Below, piece after piece: positions 23,263 through 33,839 of a stretch of DNA of 64,000 nucleotides (positions are counted from its first letter, which is position 1; the number at the start of each line of letters is the position of its first letter). The translations under genes were made by a program, and so were the position numbers. The notes below the pieces were generated by a model. It was not told the DNA's origin and ran no database searches. It worked only from the letters and a program-made list of their open reading frames with translations. Source of the DNA: Echinostoma caproni (lineage: Eukaryota; Platyhelminthes; Trematoda; Plagiorchiida; Echinostomatidae); the NCBI GenBank assembly GCA_900618425.1, contig UZAN01040285.1, positions 1 through 64,000 on the forward strand. Direction: 5' to 3'.

Positions 23263-24945
23263 CAGAGAGATCAATATATGTATACAAATAAATATATACT
23301 TAGTGTCAAGCTTAGATTAGCCCATTGGATTGTTCACAGGTACCATGCACTCTTGATGGTCTTGGGTATGCGTTTCACTCCATGGGAGATCGTCAGTTAT
23401 CCACGAGGTAATTGAAATAATAATTAATTCAAATATGATGAGGCTGTTTGTGATGACAAGGACACAGAACGTACGCACTGCTGACGAGTCCAAACAGGAC
23501 GAAATAGCTGTTCAGTGTTCTTTGTCGGTCACATAAATATACATATATCTTAAGTTTCAAAAGACCGTATTGATCAGTGTAACGAAAGTTTGCCGATATT
23601 AGTTTATTAGAACTACCGTATTCAAAACATCTCCAGTAAATACAGCTCGGAAAGGTAAGCAATCTAGTGATGTGTTGTTTCCAGTATTCAGTCTTGCATC
23701 GTGTGGTGAGGATTGCCCAAATGGTTGAGCTTTTGTGAAGATAAGTCGTACAATACCGGTCTCTGATGTATGTTCCAATAAAATATTTCGGACCAAGACA
23801 ACATTAATCTATGCTTGACAATAAGAAGACCAATAAGGGATATCTCAGGCGTACGATTGAACGCTTCGTACGAAAAAACATCAAATCGTTTTCAAGTGTA
23901 CGTGGAAAACCTATTTGCAGTGCGGTATTCCTATGTTCGCTCATGATTGTCGGTCAGAGTTTTCTTCTATTGTGCGACCGCATGACCCGAGATTCGTGTG
24001 CTTGTAAATATAATCAAACTCAGTACATACAATTGCACCCATGTAACGCATGTAAAAAGTCGCTCTAAGGTAAGTATTTAGAAACTAACGCTGAATAGAA
24101 GAATAACTGAACAGTTGTGAATTACTTCCAGATAATGACATTGACACGAGATATGCGTCATTGTCTAGCGACATTTATGAATGGAAAGCACTTGTATTGT
24201 TTGCCGCGGTGTATCGCGATCTAAGCACGAACTCTCATCGACAGTGAAATCCATGACTGACGCGTCAACTATAACGGCTCTCTTTTTAAGAGGGTTTGAC
24301 AGGTGGTGACTGTAGATTAAGGTCACATGGTATGAACGTGGCGCGGAGTTCTTTGCACGATTTGTTTCGTTTGTGCATAGTTTCCATGTGAAAATGTACT
24401 CGCGTGTGCAACTACGACAGGTCATTCTACACCTTCACCAGACGAAAACGTCAGCAGGACCACGGAAGACTGAAGAGGAGCTTCTTATCTTCTATCGGAC
24501 CAACTGCAAGTCTGGCCGGGTTCAGCACTATTTGGTTCCACGTTCAATCGCTCAGGACTCAGCTTGCCAGCTATCCGAAAAATATTCCGAGACTAGCATC
24601 CTTCAATAAACTTCGTCAAGTAATCACGTATTTTTCCACCGTGATGACGATATATGACTGAGTTTCAAAAGACCATTTCAGATAGGGGAATGGAATTTGG
24701 CCCATGTTTATCTGATAGGATTAGAGTATAAAAATATTTTCCATCGATGCGGTTCTGAAGAGTTGCATCGAAATCCAGTTCGCATTGAGCGAATAACTAA
24801 GGTTAGAACTATGTAAGGACAGCCGATGTTGGTCAAATTTATTCATCTGGTGACTGAAAGCATTTGAACTGTGGCAAACTTTATCCGATACGAGCGTTTT
24901 TCGGTTTTAATATTATCCTACATGGTGCACGCTCTTTTTTTCAAC
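23263..24945. other. Unassigned stretch
   Basis: Short frames on both strands only. An 86-codon minus-strand frame (24165-24425) overlaps plus-strand frames, with no motif in any of them. I see no repeat relationship inside the window. Confidence 0.35.
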
Positions 24946-24949
24946 ATGC

Positions 24950-25218
24950 GGTATTTGTTTAAGTAATCTACATGACATCAAGGATACTCTGTTGAATATG
25001 ATCGAAAGCGTTCGATCGGGTGTTATACGACATTCTAGTGGGTTAACTCTATAATGACAGTATGTGGGGTCTCATACTTGATTGGATCGAAGCATTTCTC
25101 CGACAACAGACTGTAACGGTTCGTGTTTCGGATTCGCTATCCGGTCGTTTGGACGTTACCCGTGGGGTTTCACAAGGATCTGTGCTTGGTCCGCTACTTT
25201 TTCTAACATTCATAAATT
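24950..25218 (+). mobile_element. CR1-like LINE family X reverse transcriptase fragment
   Basis: The frame reads SKAFDRVLYDILVG (motif A, one stop after it), then MWGLILDWIEAFLRQQTV, and DVTRGVSQGSVLGPLLFL at about 25150-25205, the canonical RGVxQGSVLGPLLF block of CR1-type RTs. It breaks off at FIN, exactly before the expected DLP and YADD region, where RTE sequence begins. The first part is old; the block around 25062-25215 is well preserved. Confidence 0.85.
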
Positions 25219-26500
25219 TAGCGCTGAGCCAGCGCGCCAACAATGCCTTACTTCCTTAAGATCCGATATCGTCATATCTATAGCACGCTTTAAAAGTAAT
25301 CACCGTAGTAGAGCTCCACTCCACTCCCACTCTACCATCCGACAGCGTAGTGAAGGATGAGTCTTACGACAGTCTTCAGGAGATAGTAAATCGCGTCCCC
25401 AAGAGAGATGTACTTATTGTGAAGGGAGACTGGAATGCTCAAACAGTGAACAAGGACCTTGAACAAAAGATATAATTGGGCAATTTGGGCCAAGTCATCG
25501 CTGCGAATACGATGACAAGCTAATTAATTTCTCCGATTTTAACCGGCTATTTATAAGCAACATATGTTCCCAGCACCGCAGGAAGCACGCTCTTACTTAA
25601 TACTCCAACGACGGTATGAGAGCCCACCAGATCGACCAGATCTTGATATGGTCACGCTGGGTTTCATCAGTACAAGATTGTAGATCGCAGTGCCGAAGCT
25701 GGCAACAGAAGTAGCTCTGATAATGTGCTGGTTCGTGCGAAACTTTGCCTTCGGCTGACTACTCGTGTTAAGTCCACCCCTTCAAGTCCCATCCATGTGA
25801 GCCTATTATAGTGTTGCGATGAATCAAAAGCACTGTTGGATGAAATTGAAACCCGACTGGTAAATGAGTCTAACTCATCGGTGATCATAGCAGACTCCAC
25901 CCATATGCAGTGGTCCAGGATAAAATGTGCAGTACATTAAGCTACACTAAACAATTTGGTACCACGAAACGCTCCTATAAAGGCCGGATATCAGAGGAAA
26001 CCATCCGTTGCTCAACCCAGGCCATGGACGCCCGTCTAGCTGGCCACCACGAACACCAGCGACACAGACGGGAAGCAACCCGCTCCGCAAAAGCTGATCA
26101 GTGCAACTAAGGGATCGAAATAGCGATCAAGATGGAAACTGCAACCAGTGCATGTCACTCCGCAGATCTCGTTTGTCCCAGAAGATCAGCGTCCGGTAAC
26201 AGGCAATCTTTACAAGGCGTTCTGCGCGAATCCTCTGGGGGAATGATCTTTAATGTCGACGGTTGAATGACCAGAATGGTAGAACATTGTAGTCGACTTA
26301 TGAGTCATTCGCTGGGAGATTCGGTGGATATTCATTCAGATATAGTGCCTCATACGAGGTCGACTGTGATCCTCCAACGATGGAAGAAATAGCTGCAGTT
26401 ATCGGTCAATTGGATTCTGGCAAGGTCCCTGGTGAAGACGGAATCCCGGCAGAAATATAGCAGAAGAGCTTTTCTGTATTCATCAAACCGCCTTAATCTA
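25219..26500 (+). mobile_element. RTE-type LINE copy 2 (truncated both ends)
   Basis: It matches copy 1 from LALSQRANNALL (about 25220) through KGDWNAQ (about 25425) to the EEIAAVIGQLDSGKVPGED block (about 26380-26440), then fades by 26500. It has no insertion at the place where copy 1 holds element Y; CTTCGGCTGACTACTCGTG is continuous at about 25752. Identity to copy 1 is about 90% left of this point and about 98% right of it, and both share several frame breaks. Confidence 0.85.
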
Positions 26501-26720
26501 GCTTGACATTGGACTGGTCCTCATGTTTATCGTTATTCGTATGCTCTTGGTAAGATTGCGGTCGAATTCCATCCCCCGTTCCATTGGAAGCACCATGGTT
26601 GATACCATAACGTTGTAATTGCATGATACTTTCGTAAAACCATTGAGGATGTTTCTCTGTTTGGGCGTTAGAGCAGTATAAGCGTTTCGAGCAGATGTAC
26701 GCCTTCCGTATTTTCCTCAC
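26493..26720 (-). other. Open frame of unknown origin between LINE and R3
   Basis: This minus-strand frame of 75 codons contains KHPQWFYESIMQLQRYG, while the +1 frame over its first half reads ARNAYTALTPKQRNILNGF. The two halves look like one protein segment with a frameshift. It is bounded by the decayed end of RTE copy 2 and by R3. I could not place it in a family. Confidence 0.2.
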
Positions 26721-27092
26721 TTTATGGACCGTCTGAATCTCAACAAATAATGTCTGGATATTTTTGATACTTCAAATTCCGTGAAGAATATTTCCCTCAC
26801 ACGCCCCTCCCCTCGCTAGTCTATGCGTCAGTATGAAGTGTATGAAACGTGCAGTTCATCTGATGAAAACGGGAGCGAATTATGCATGTATATTGAACTA
26901 AAAAAGCAAAAGCAAATCCACGGGTGCCACAAATCATCTTCATCTTTCGTCCACAAAAGTCCAGATTCGTGTTCTCACTCCATGCAATTTGCCGGGATGA
27001 TGAATGAATTATTAGCGTCACTTGAAACTATAATTTGGGCCGGAGTGTTTTCAAATTTGTTATATCCGTTTCTATTTCCACGAATTTATGCA
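26713..27092. repeat. Repeat R3, identical to R2
   Basis: This is the exact 380-bp copy of 12929-13308, in the same orientation, 13.78 kb downstream. That distance is close to, but larger than, the spacing between the two stefin units (13.18 kb), so R3 may belong to the same ancestral duplication. Its perfect identity, against 80-90% for the rest of the unit, indicates a later copying event such as gene conversion, or an assembly error. Confidence 0.85.
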
Positions 27093-27460
27093 TGGTTGAA
27101 GTTGCCAACAGCCAAATGATCTAATATTGGAACCAAAAACGAGATGTAATGATCAAAGAAAGAAGATATATCTGATTGGGAGCACGAAGGAGGCATATAC
27201 TCATCAGTAATAATTGTACTTTTATATCTGGAAAGTCTGGGATGAAAACGAACGGATAACCAGTCAATCGATTTTTCAGAATGGCTGAAAACCACTTCAG
27301 ATTTGCCACACAAAGAAGTGTGGATGTTCGTTTCCACACCGCCTGCAGTTTTCCTCGTGCTATGTGGTTTATCCTGCCGATAACAGTGAAAACTATCTGT
27401 CTGCACGAGAGCATCCTCAACGGTTTGACTTAATAAGTTTTCTTGTATGTATACGACACA
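27093..27460 (-). mobile_element. CR1/Jockey-like endonuclease fragment
   Basis: The minus-strand frame from 27406 carries TAGGVETNIHTSLCGKSEV, then SIDWLSVRFHPRLSRYKSTI, ITDEYMPPS and DHLAVGNFNHA at its end. This is the first half of an apurinic-type endonuclease (GGV start, TxxYMPP, GDFN changed to GNFN). It resembles family Y in layout (RGGGVVTF, NIYVAPDTP). It stops abruptly at R3. Upstream minus-strand sequence to about 27690 (VIEQYQCSLSVCKDL) may be its N-terminus. Confidence 0.6.
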
Positions 27461-27813
27461 TTTTGGAATGTGTGCGTGTGTTCAGTGAGGAAGTTAAANC
27501 GAGATCTTTGCAAACAGAGAGTGAACATTGGTATTGCTCAATGACAGCACGGTCATCTTGGCAGGGTTGCGGGGTGGGGGTGCTATTAAGCGCACACTGA
27601 CATCCACCACGCATGAGCTTCTTGATCCAAACATGATTGTCATATTCTCCAAGCATACTGTTTGTATGAGGCACAGAATTAACTGCATTCAATCTAAGGG
27701 TATCCTGACGACAGTAGATATGGATCCGGAACATGTTTGACATCGAGATAACCATATAATTCCGTGAGACGACGAGCACACAAAAAAGTAGCGCAGCCAG
27801 TCAAGGGTGCCCT

Positions 27814-28070
27814 TTAAGAGCGGAAAACGCGTGAGCACCGCAAACAGCACCTCAAGGCAAACCTAGAATTACTTAGCGGACGTGTTGATGTAATCCTGCT
27901 CGATTTCGTGAATAGCATCTTTTCTGGGATATAGTCAAAAAACCTTGAAAGCAGTTGTGTTGGAGTGCCAAAGTACCAAATTTGGAAAAGGAGGGACGAT
28001 CGAGAAACGGAATCAAATGCAAATGAACAGTTCAAGCAAAACGTGACTTGTACACATGGGTGCATTTTTT
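27814..28070 (-). mobile_element. LINE reverse transcriptase fragment
   Basis: The minus strand is open from 28065 with CSFAFDSVSRSSLLFQIWYF, a motif-A block (FxFDSV), then RFFDYIPEKMLFTKSS. A shifted frame gives GLP, stop, GAV, which corresponds to the GVPQGAV block. It is truncated after that. On the minus strand it precedes the endonuclease fragment at 27.1-27.5 kb, the reverse of normal LINE order, so the two are separate or rearranged pieces. Confidence 0.6.
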
Positions 28071-28218
28071 CACTGGCCTAATTTAAGAATGTATTTTGAC
28101 AGCAGGGGAGCCGGTATGTGCAATCTGTTAGCTGTCTATTCTGCATTTCTTGATCTAAGCATATTTATGAGCGATTATGTTCGTTGAAAGGGGAAAATGT
28201 AAATCGGATGCTTCGGTA

Positions 28219-28410
28219 TCACTGCGTATAAGTGGTCACCTTCATTCCTACTGCATCTGTACGCGGTGTTTCACGTAGCGAGCGTGGTTTTCTCATTTTG
28301 TCCAATGATTGAATTATATTATTCTTCCTTTCTGAAATGTACCTCCTGGCACTTCGGATAAAGCCATCAAGAGTTTTGGTGATTGTCTTAGTTTTTTGGT
28401 TAAATACCAA
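28219..28410 (-). CDS. Exon-like frame of unknown function, copy 2
   Basis: This is the counterpart of 15040-15267. It shares RRYIS, KNNxIQSLDKMR and TDAVGMKV in an unbroken frame and differs in the outer parts. It starts at a TTG codon rather than ATG here, so it is more likely part of an exon than a complete gene. No function is recognised. Confidence 0.3.
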   Translation of the reverse strand: MVFNQKTKTITKTLDGFIRSARRYISERKNNIIQSLDKMRKPRSLRETPRTDAVGMKVTTYTQ

Positions 28411-29749
28411 ATGCTAATACCGAAGCACGTATACTGAAGCACAATCAGGTAATGATCTTAATGATCTTTCTATCAATAAATTATTCTCAACCGTTACACA
28501 TCCGTAGGAATTTGCTCTGACAAATAAAGAATAAGCATTCTGCATGTGAATTGAGTGTGGAGATAGAAATATTATTGGATCCCACTAAAGGCACCATTCG
28601 TGTTACACATCATTCCAAGTGTTTTTTTTTTCGAAATTAACCTGCTCAAAAGCACATTCTTCAATTGACGTTGACTCCCAAGATGATTCTTAAAACAAGG
28701 ATGTTACCTTTGATTGAAAGTTCAGATGCACTTTTGTTCGAAACCACTGTACCGTACAAAAAGTATCTCATTGATCTCACTCACCCGCAAGGTTTAAAAC
28801 AGTTAGCACATATTTAATAATCATCAGCGACTTATATAACAGACCCGCTCGGTCCGCACAGTATGAGTGATAACCTTGTGTTATATGTCATAAATCATTC
28901 AGCACGGCAGTGGAAAGTTCCGGGTACGAGAAACGCTCAAACATAAGGAGAGTATTAAAGGGATAACATCTTCCATAGACACCGTTCAAACTGATGTTTT
29001 TGAATCCACACTAAGCGGTAAGGTGTATCTTGGTTTCTCTTATGTGCAACAGTGTTCCGTCGCACGTTTGACGCTGAAGTTGACGGAACTCGCAGTTGCG
29101 TGTGACGCGATGGTTTCGTTTATAAAATTTTCCCAAACCCCAAATGCAATCAGTAGTCTAGAAAACTCCAGATCGCGTTTGATATCCATGGGGAAAGTAT
29201 TTCCATCCATCCCACCTGTAATCGCGAGATACATGTAGACCTTTGCACTAGACCTTTAAATCTGGACGAATAAAATAGGAACCGACCAATGTGGAAGACG
29301 CGTTGTTTTTAAATGTGGTCGGTGGTCTTGTTGGGTCATCAAAATCCAACAAATGAAATCCTCCTTGAACCAACTCGTAATGTCAAAGAAGGGATTCTCA
29401 AATATATTTCATATTATAATTTACAAATGCATCGCTGGAATTGTTTCAGTCTTTTAGATCGTTTCTGCCAACGTTGAAGAATTTCAAGTGGAAACGTCAC
29501 GTGCGTTTTGAGTGATTTGTTTACCACAAACCCCGAATGTGCTAATCTGTAAAAAACTGTCGCATTTTTTGTTTGACTGGCACTTTACCGGTCACTTATA
29601 GAAAGTGGAGTAGTATTTGCACTCACAAACCAAAACACCTACACCGATAAACGCGATTTCGAACGCATAACCCGGCTTCGTACACAATTATTAATATATT
29701 TTAAAATCACATGATCGTGTAGAGTATCGCCAGCAGAATTTACAAGTGA

Positions 29750-29872
29750 CCCAGCCTATTTAAACAGCCATGATATTCTGATATCATCATGCAAAGAAAA
29801 CTGCGCGTTTCTAAGCAAGTTGTTCATTTGGATGATTGCTCTCCGATTAAATACATGTATACGATGCGCGCA
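29750..29872 (+). promoter_or_regulatory. Highly conserved upstream block, stefin 2
   Basis: This is the counterpart of 16604-16728, with about three substitutions in the first 110 bp. The TATA element is weakened to TATTTAA at 29757-29763. The palindrome GATATTCTGATATC and the GTATAC candidate donor are kept. It lies about 915 bp upstream of the stefin 2 ATG. Confidence 0.4.
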
Positions 29873-30672
29873 AGATGCTTGATAACACTTATGCAATGAT
29901 CTCCTCATGAGTACACCTATTTGTCATTTCTTTACACGTAATCTTGTATTAATTCAAACCGACGGATCATTTTATTGATGAAGTACATTCCCGGAAAATT
30001 GCATGCGTCTACCACTTGAGTGGAACGATCGTTCACACGACTGTACTACAAGGATGATGAGCCCGACCGTAGAGACTTGCAAAGTGCTATGCCGAAAGCA
30101 TGATTTGGTGAAGTGTGCTCAAGATCCTTTTACACAATAGACGCTGTTTGTCAGCGATTGATTGAATTGACTGTATATGGGCTTTTCATGCAACCATCAT
30201 TATCGGTCGTCTTTTTCTGTTGTCCATGAATTGATGCAATTAATTTGTTGAGCAAACATGGACAGAGTTCATCTACCGAATTTAAGACATTGGGTTTACA
30301 GGCCATTGTGTAAAAGATGTGGAACAGAAAGTGCGACGGTAAATAGCTGCACGGTCCACTCACGCCGTTGATATGGTTTCAGTAAATACTTACTACGGAT
30401 GAAAATCAACGCATATCGTTCCAGTCCTTTTATGCACTCATACCCCATCGCAACTGTTATAGTCCTTCGTTTTTATTAGTAGTAGTAGCAATAGTATTAG
30501 TAGTAGCATCAGTATTTGCTTGACGTATGTTGACATGTTTTGGGGTATCACGGAATAAGGTGCTTCGTTACAGAGAAACCAATCAGTCCTTGAATCTACG
30601 TGGCGAAATGACATAAGAAAAAACATCAAATCTTGTGCGCTAATACATATGTTTTCTCTATGCTCCTTCAGA

Positions 30673-30936
30673 ATGCTGTCTCACATCTCCATTAGAATTT
30701 CTGTTCTCCTCCTGACGGTCTCACAATGTTTGGGAGACTCCATTACGGGTGGCTATACAAAACCACGATGTGTTCGACCGGAAGAGGAGGCTGAGTTTTA
30801 TCGATACGTGAGTTGAATCTAGAAACTGACAAACGAACATATTTCAGCTCATACCTGCCCTGAAGGTATCGCTTCCTCAATTCGACACTCACCATCTGAG
30901 ACTGCTCTCAGTATCCACACAGGTTGCCGCCGGAAC
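30673..30936 (+). CDS. Secreted stefin (type-1 cystatin), copy 2, partial: exons 30673-30807 and 30848-30936 (gap)
   Basis: This is a paralogue of stefin 1 with the same intron position and a 40-nt first intron. Exon 1 encodes 45 residues: a signal peptide with a stronger leucine core (ISVLLLTVSQCLG), Gly26-Gly27 and Cys33 retained. Exon 2 reads LIPALKVSLPQFDTHH and onward to QVAAGT, where the gap begins; the last 64 bases are identical to copy 1. Exon 3, with the LPGQ hairpin, would fall in the gap. Compared with copy 1 there are 11 amino-acid changes in exon 1 but none after residue 54. No stop or frameshift is seen, so it may be functional. Confidence 0.88.
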
Positions 30937-31607
30937 NNNNNNNNNNNNNNNNNNNNNNNNNNNNNNNNNNNNNNNNNNNNNNNNNNNNNNNNNNNNNNNN
31001 NNNNNNNNNNNNNNNNNNNNNNNNNNNNNNNNNNNNNNNNNNNNNNNNNNNNNNNNNNNNNNNNNNNNNNNNNNNNNNNNNNNNNNNNNNNNNNNNNNNN
31101 NNNNNNNNNNNNNNNNNNNNNNNNNNNNNNNNNNNNNNNNNNNNNNNNNNNNNNNNNNNNNNNNNNNNNNNNNNNNNNNNNNNNNNNNNNNNNNNNNNNN
31201 NNNNNNNNNNNNNNNNNNNNNNNNNNNNNNNNNNNNNNNNNNNNNNNNNNNNNNNNNNNNNNNNNNNNNNNNNNNNNNNNNNNNNNNNNNNNNNNNNNNN
31301 NNNNNNNNNNNNNNNNNNNNNNNNNNNNNNNNNNNNNNNNNNNNNNNNNNNNNNNNNNNNNNNNNNNNNNNNNNNNNNNNNNNNNNNNNNNNNNNNNNNN
31401 NNNNNNNNNNNNNNNNNNNNNNNNNNNNNNNNNNNNNNNNNNNNNNNNNNNNNNNNNNNNNNNNNNNNNNNNNNNNNNNNNNNNNNNNNNNNNNNNNNNN
31501 NNNNNNNNNNNNNNNNNNNNNNNNNNNNNNNNNNNNNNNNNNNNNNNNNNNNNNNNNNNNNNNNNNNNNNNNNNNNNNNNNNNNNNNNNNNNNNNNNNNN
31601 NNNNNNN
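30937..31607. other. Assembly gap (671 N)
   Basis: A run of N. Based on copy 1, the end of stefin 2 exon 2, intron 2, exon 3 and the 3' UTR should lie in the first 200 bases if the gap length is real. Open frames that read through it are artefacts. Confidence 1.
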
Positions 31608-32690
31608 TGGATTAACACACTGTGCGCCGTGGAGCTCACATCAACACACGAGTGGATAACAAGCACTAAAACAGTGACTGTTCTGCTGGTTAGCCACTTA
31701 AATTAGTATGAGAGAGAGAAATAGTCTGGATATCTAGCGGCAGATGAACGCAATCCACGTTGGTATATCCACGACACTCAAGCTGTTTGAGTTCCGCATG
31801 CTATTGTGTGATTTCCACGAAATATGCTCCACAGAACAGGAATCAGTTTAGGAGATGTAAAGCGATAAATCCAGAATAGTTTATCGTGTTCCGCGATCCT
31901 GCCTGATTTTGAATATCTGTTCCAATCCTCTCGTTTGTACTGGTACTGGGTGATTGTCGAAAAGGACAACAAATAAACAGATTGACGTGATGCGTTCTTC
32001 ATAAATTAAGATATGAAAAAGGGTCTAGTAAGCATGCAGCATCATACATCCCCGATTGCTGGTTAAGTGGGATATTTGGACCAATTCGAGGGCGAATGAG
32101 GTCAGCCTCATGGATGCATATGAGTGTTTACTGGCGGGAGGAATTAATTAAAAAGTCACTCATTCCAAAACACACATGATGCATTCGAGCACTGGAATAA
32201 TGCTGGTTGTTTAGAACTAAAACCTTGATCATAACTTATCAGTGGAGGATTTAAAATCGACATGATTACATGCTGAATATTAGAGAAGAGAGTAATTTCA
32301 ACCGGTTTATACCAACCTATCGTATACAATCTTCATGTTCCAGCCCCGTAAATGCCTCAGTCACACCAATAACGCATCAGACTGAATCAGTCAGAAGAGA
32401 CATGGCCATCTTCAGCCTGCGAGACTCCGTAGGTTTGGTCATTGACATTGTACCGATCAATTTATTCAATCAGCAGTTTTTCTCACTGGATCACTCCGAC
32501 AGATCATGAAGTTGATTGGCAATTATGCAGGAAATTCGATGGAATCTCGTGCACTACTCCCAGATGAGCTCAAATGACTTCTATCTGTATACACATTTAA
32601 CACACTATCAGTTTAATGATGTAACTTAAAGTTAGAAAGATGGCATAGCAATGGGTTTGGGTTATGGGGATGTACTTTTGTAAACGACGT
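31608..32690. other. Mostly unassigned, possible BEL/Pao scrap
   Basis: At about 32070-32145 the plus strand reads GPIRGRMRSAS, and the DNA (ATATTTGGACCAATTCGAG) resembles 8387-8410 in the BEL/Pao fragment (TTATTTGGACCAATACATG). This is too short to be sure. The remainder holds only short frames. Confidence 0.25.
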
Positions 32691-32749
32691 TTATTATCCT
32701 AGACATGTTTATGTATCCATGATCAACAAAACCGTTTGTGTTATATTTC

Positions 32750-33025
32750 AGATTTTTACTCATAGGAGTATCGCAAGTCATACGGCAATACTGAAGCTGT
32801 ACGAGATGTGTGACATGGTTTCACCATACAGGCACATCGGTTAAACCGTCTCCAGTCAACCTGTGATGCAACGTGCAACCCTCACATCTTATTCCATATC
32901 CAAGATTTGCAAAATCACAATTTGTACAAAATAAATATTTTCAACATTCGTTGACTTTAGAATTTTCTGATACCTTTTGATCTGATTCGCCTACAGCGGC
33001 AAGACTAAAGTTTGTGCATCGAGGC
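32750..33025 (-). pseudogene. Decayed relative of the 49.98-50.22 kb block
   Basis: The plus strand here (GATACAGGCGC-like region at 32826-32845, GATTTGCAAAATCACAATTTG at about 32904) aligns with 49980-50125, and the region at about 32990-33030 aligns with the 42-nt exon candidate at 50174-50215. On the minus strand the corresponding peptides are YFSLDAQTLVLPL here and SFSFNAQSLAILLL there. The donor GT present at 50 kb is lost here. This looks like a dead paralogue. Protein identity is unknown. Confidence 0.3.
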
Positions 33026-33497
33026 TAAAGTACCGCGTGTTTTGGCTAATGGAATATGGGTCAAGTATACGGGATTGTGATTTTAGGTTAAATCTTAGGA
33101 GAAACCCGTATGACCATGTGAGAAAACGGAGTACTCTCAAAATCCATATGTGGATGGCATCATATCTGTACACGATGCTGACCAAGTGCCGATATTCTCT
33201 GGGAGAAATGCAATGGAACTTATCCACATATAGGGTTGACGCTAGAGAAGGAATCGGTAGATGGTCTCGCATCTTTAAATGTGTTATTGTCTGGAGGGGC
33301 ACACTGTTTCATTCGTTAAAGCATTCATCGTAAGAAAACACACGCGGGACAGTACACCAACAGCATACGTTTTGTCTCTTTGCAGTAATAGAAAAATCAT
33401 TTTCCAGTTGAATTGAAAAGAATGCAAAATGTTTTTGCATTATCTAAATCCGGAATAGATCATTCGTAAGGACATTATGTAATACCCACGCAGGGCG

Positions 33498-33827
33498 TTA
33501 TGCCACGCTGCATATAAGGAGATTGTCTACCCTTCTATTCCGTCTGAGGGATAAATGATCACAGAAAACATCAAGTAGACCATTTCGATCGTCCATCAAA
33601 TTTACCTTTCTCGCCTCGGAAAACCGCACTGCACCCACGTTCAAACCTGTTTTTCTCTTACAGACCAAATACTTTGTGTTTATCACTGTATCGACTCCAG
33701 TAGAGCAAACATGTGGGTCCAAGCAGGAAACGTCTGATTGTGTCGTACGACTCATTTGACTTATTAACCTTATCATACCGTTAACCTGCTCGAGGCTTTC
33801 CGCCATCTCAATCCGGTCAAAGGGCAA
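33498..33827 (-). other. Minus-strand open frame, possible exon
   Basis: A 109-codon frame that includes STGVDTVINTKYLVCKRKTG and VGAVRFSEARK, followed by a plausible donor (GAGAAAG then GTAAAT at about 33607). Codon composition looks coding, but no acceptor or family can be assigned. It could be part of the minus-strand exon series further right. Confidence 0.2.
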
Positions 33828-33839
33828 GTTCTAATAGCC

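Larger units (their letters stand above)
28240..30936 (+). repeat. Stefin duplication unit, copy 2
   Basis: This is the direct duplicate of 15055-17771. Shared landmarks in order are the minus-strand conserved frame, ATTTAATAATCAT (about 28811), the upstream block at 29750, a simple repeat just before the gene (TAG-rich here, ATT-rich in copy 1), the CAG acceptor, and exons 1 and 2. It ends at the assembly gap, so the length of the unit on the 3' side is unknown. The first sequence after the gap (31608) does not resemble the region downstream of stefin 1. Confidence 0.85.

Noticed and set aside
26493..26720. Homeodomain-like segment (TALTPKQRNILNGF)
   Set aside because: The match is to a generic helix-1 pattern only. 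There is no WFxNxR helix, and the frame shifts within the segment.
29040..29234. Minus-strand frame GGMDGNTFPMDIKRD in stefin unit 2
   Set aside because: The counterpart in unit 1 (about 15880-16060) has two stops, and similarity is no better than the surrounding non-coding DNA. An exon lost in copy 1 remains possible but unsupported.
30908..31706. Open frames of over 250 codons on both strands
   Set aside because: They consist almost entirely of the N gap.
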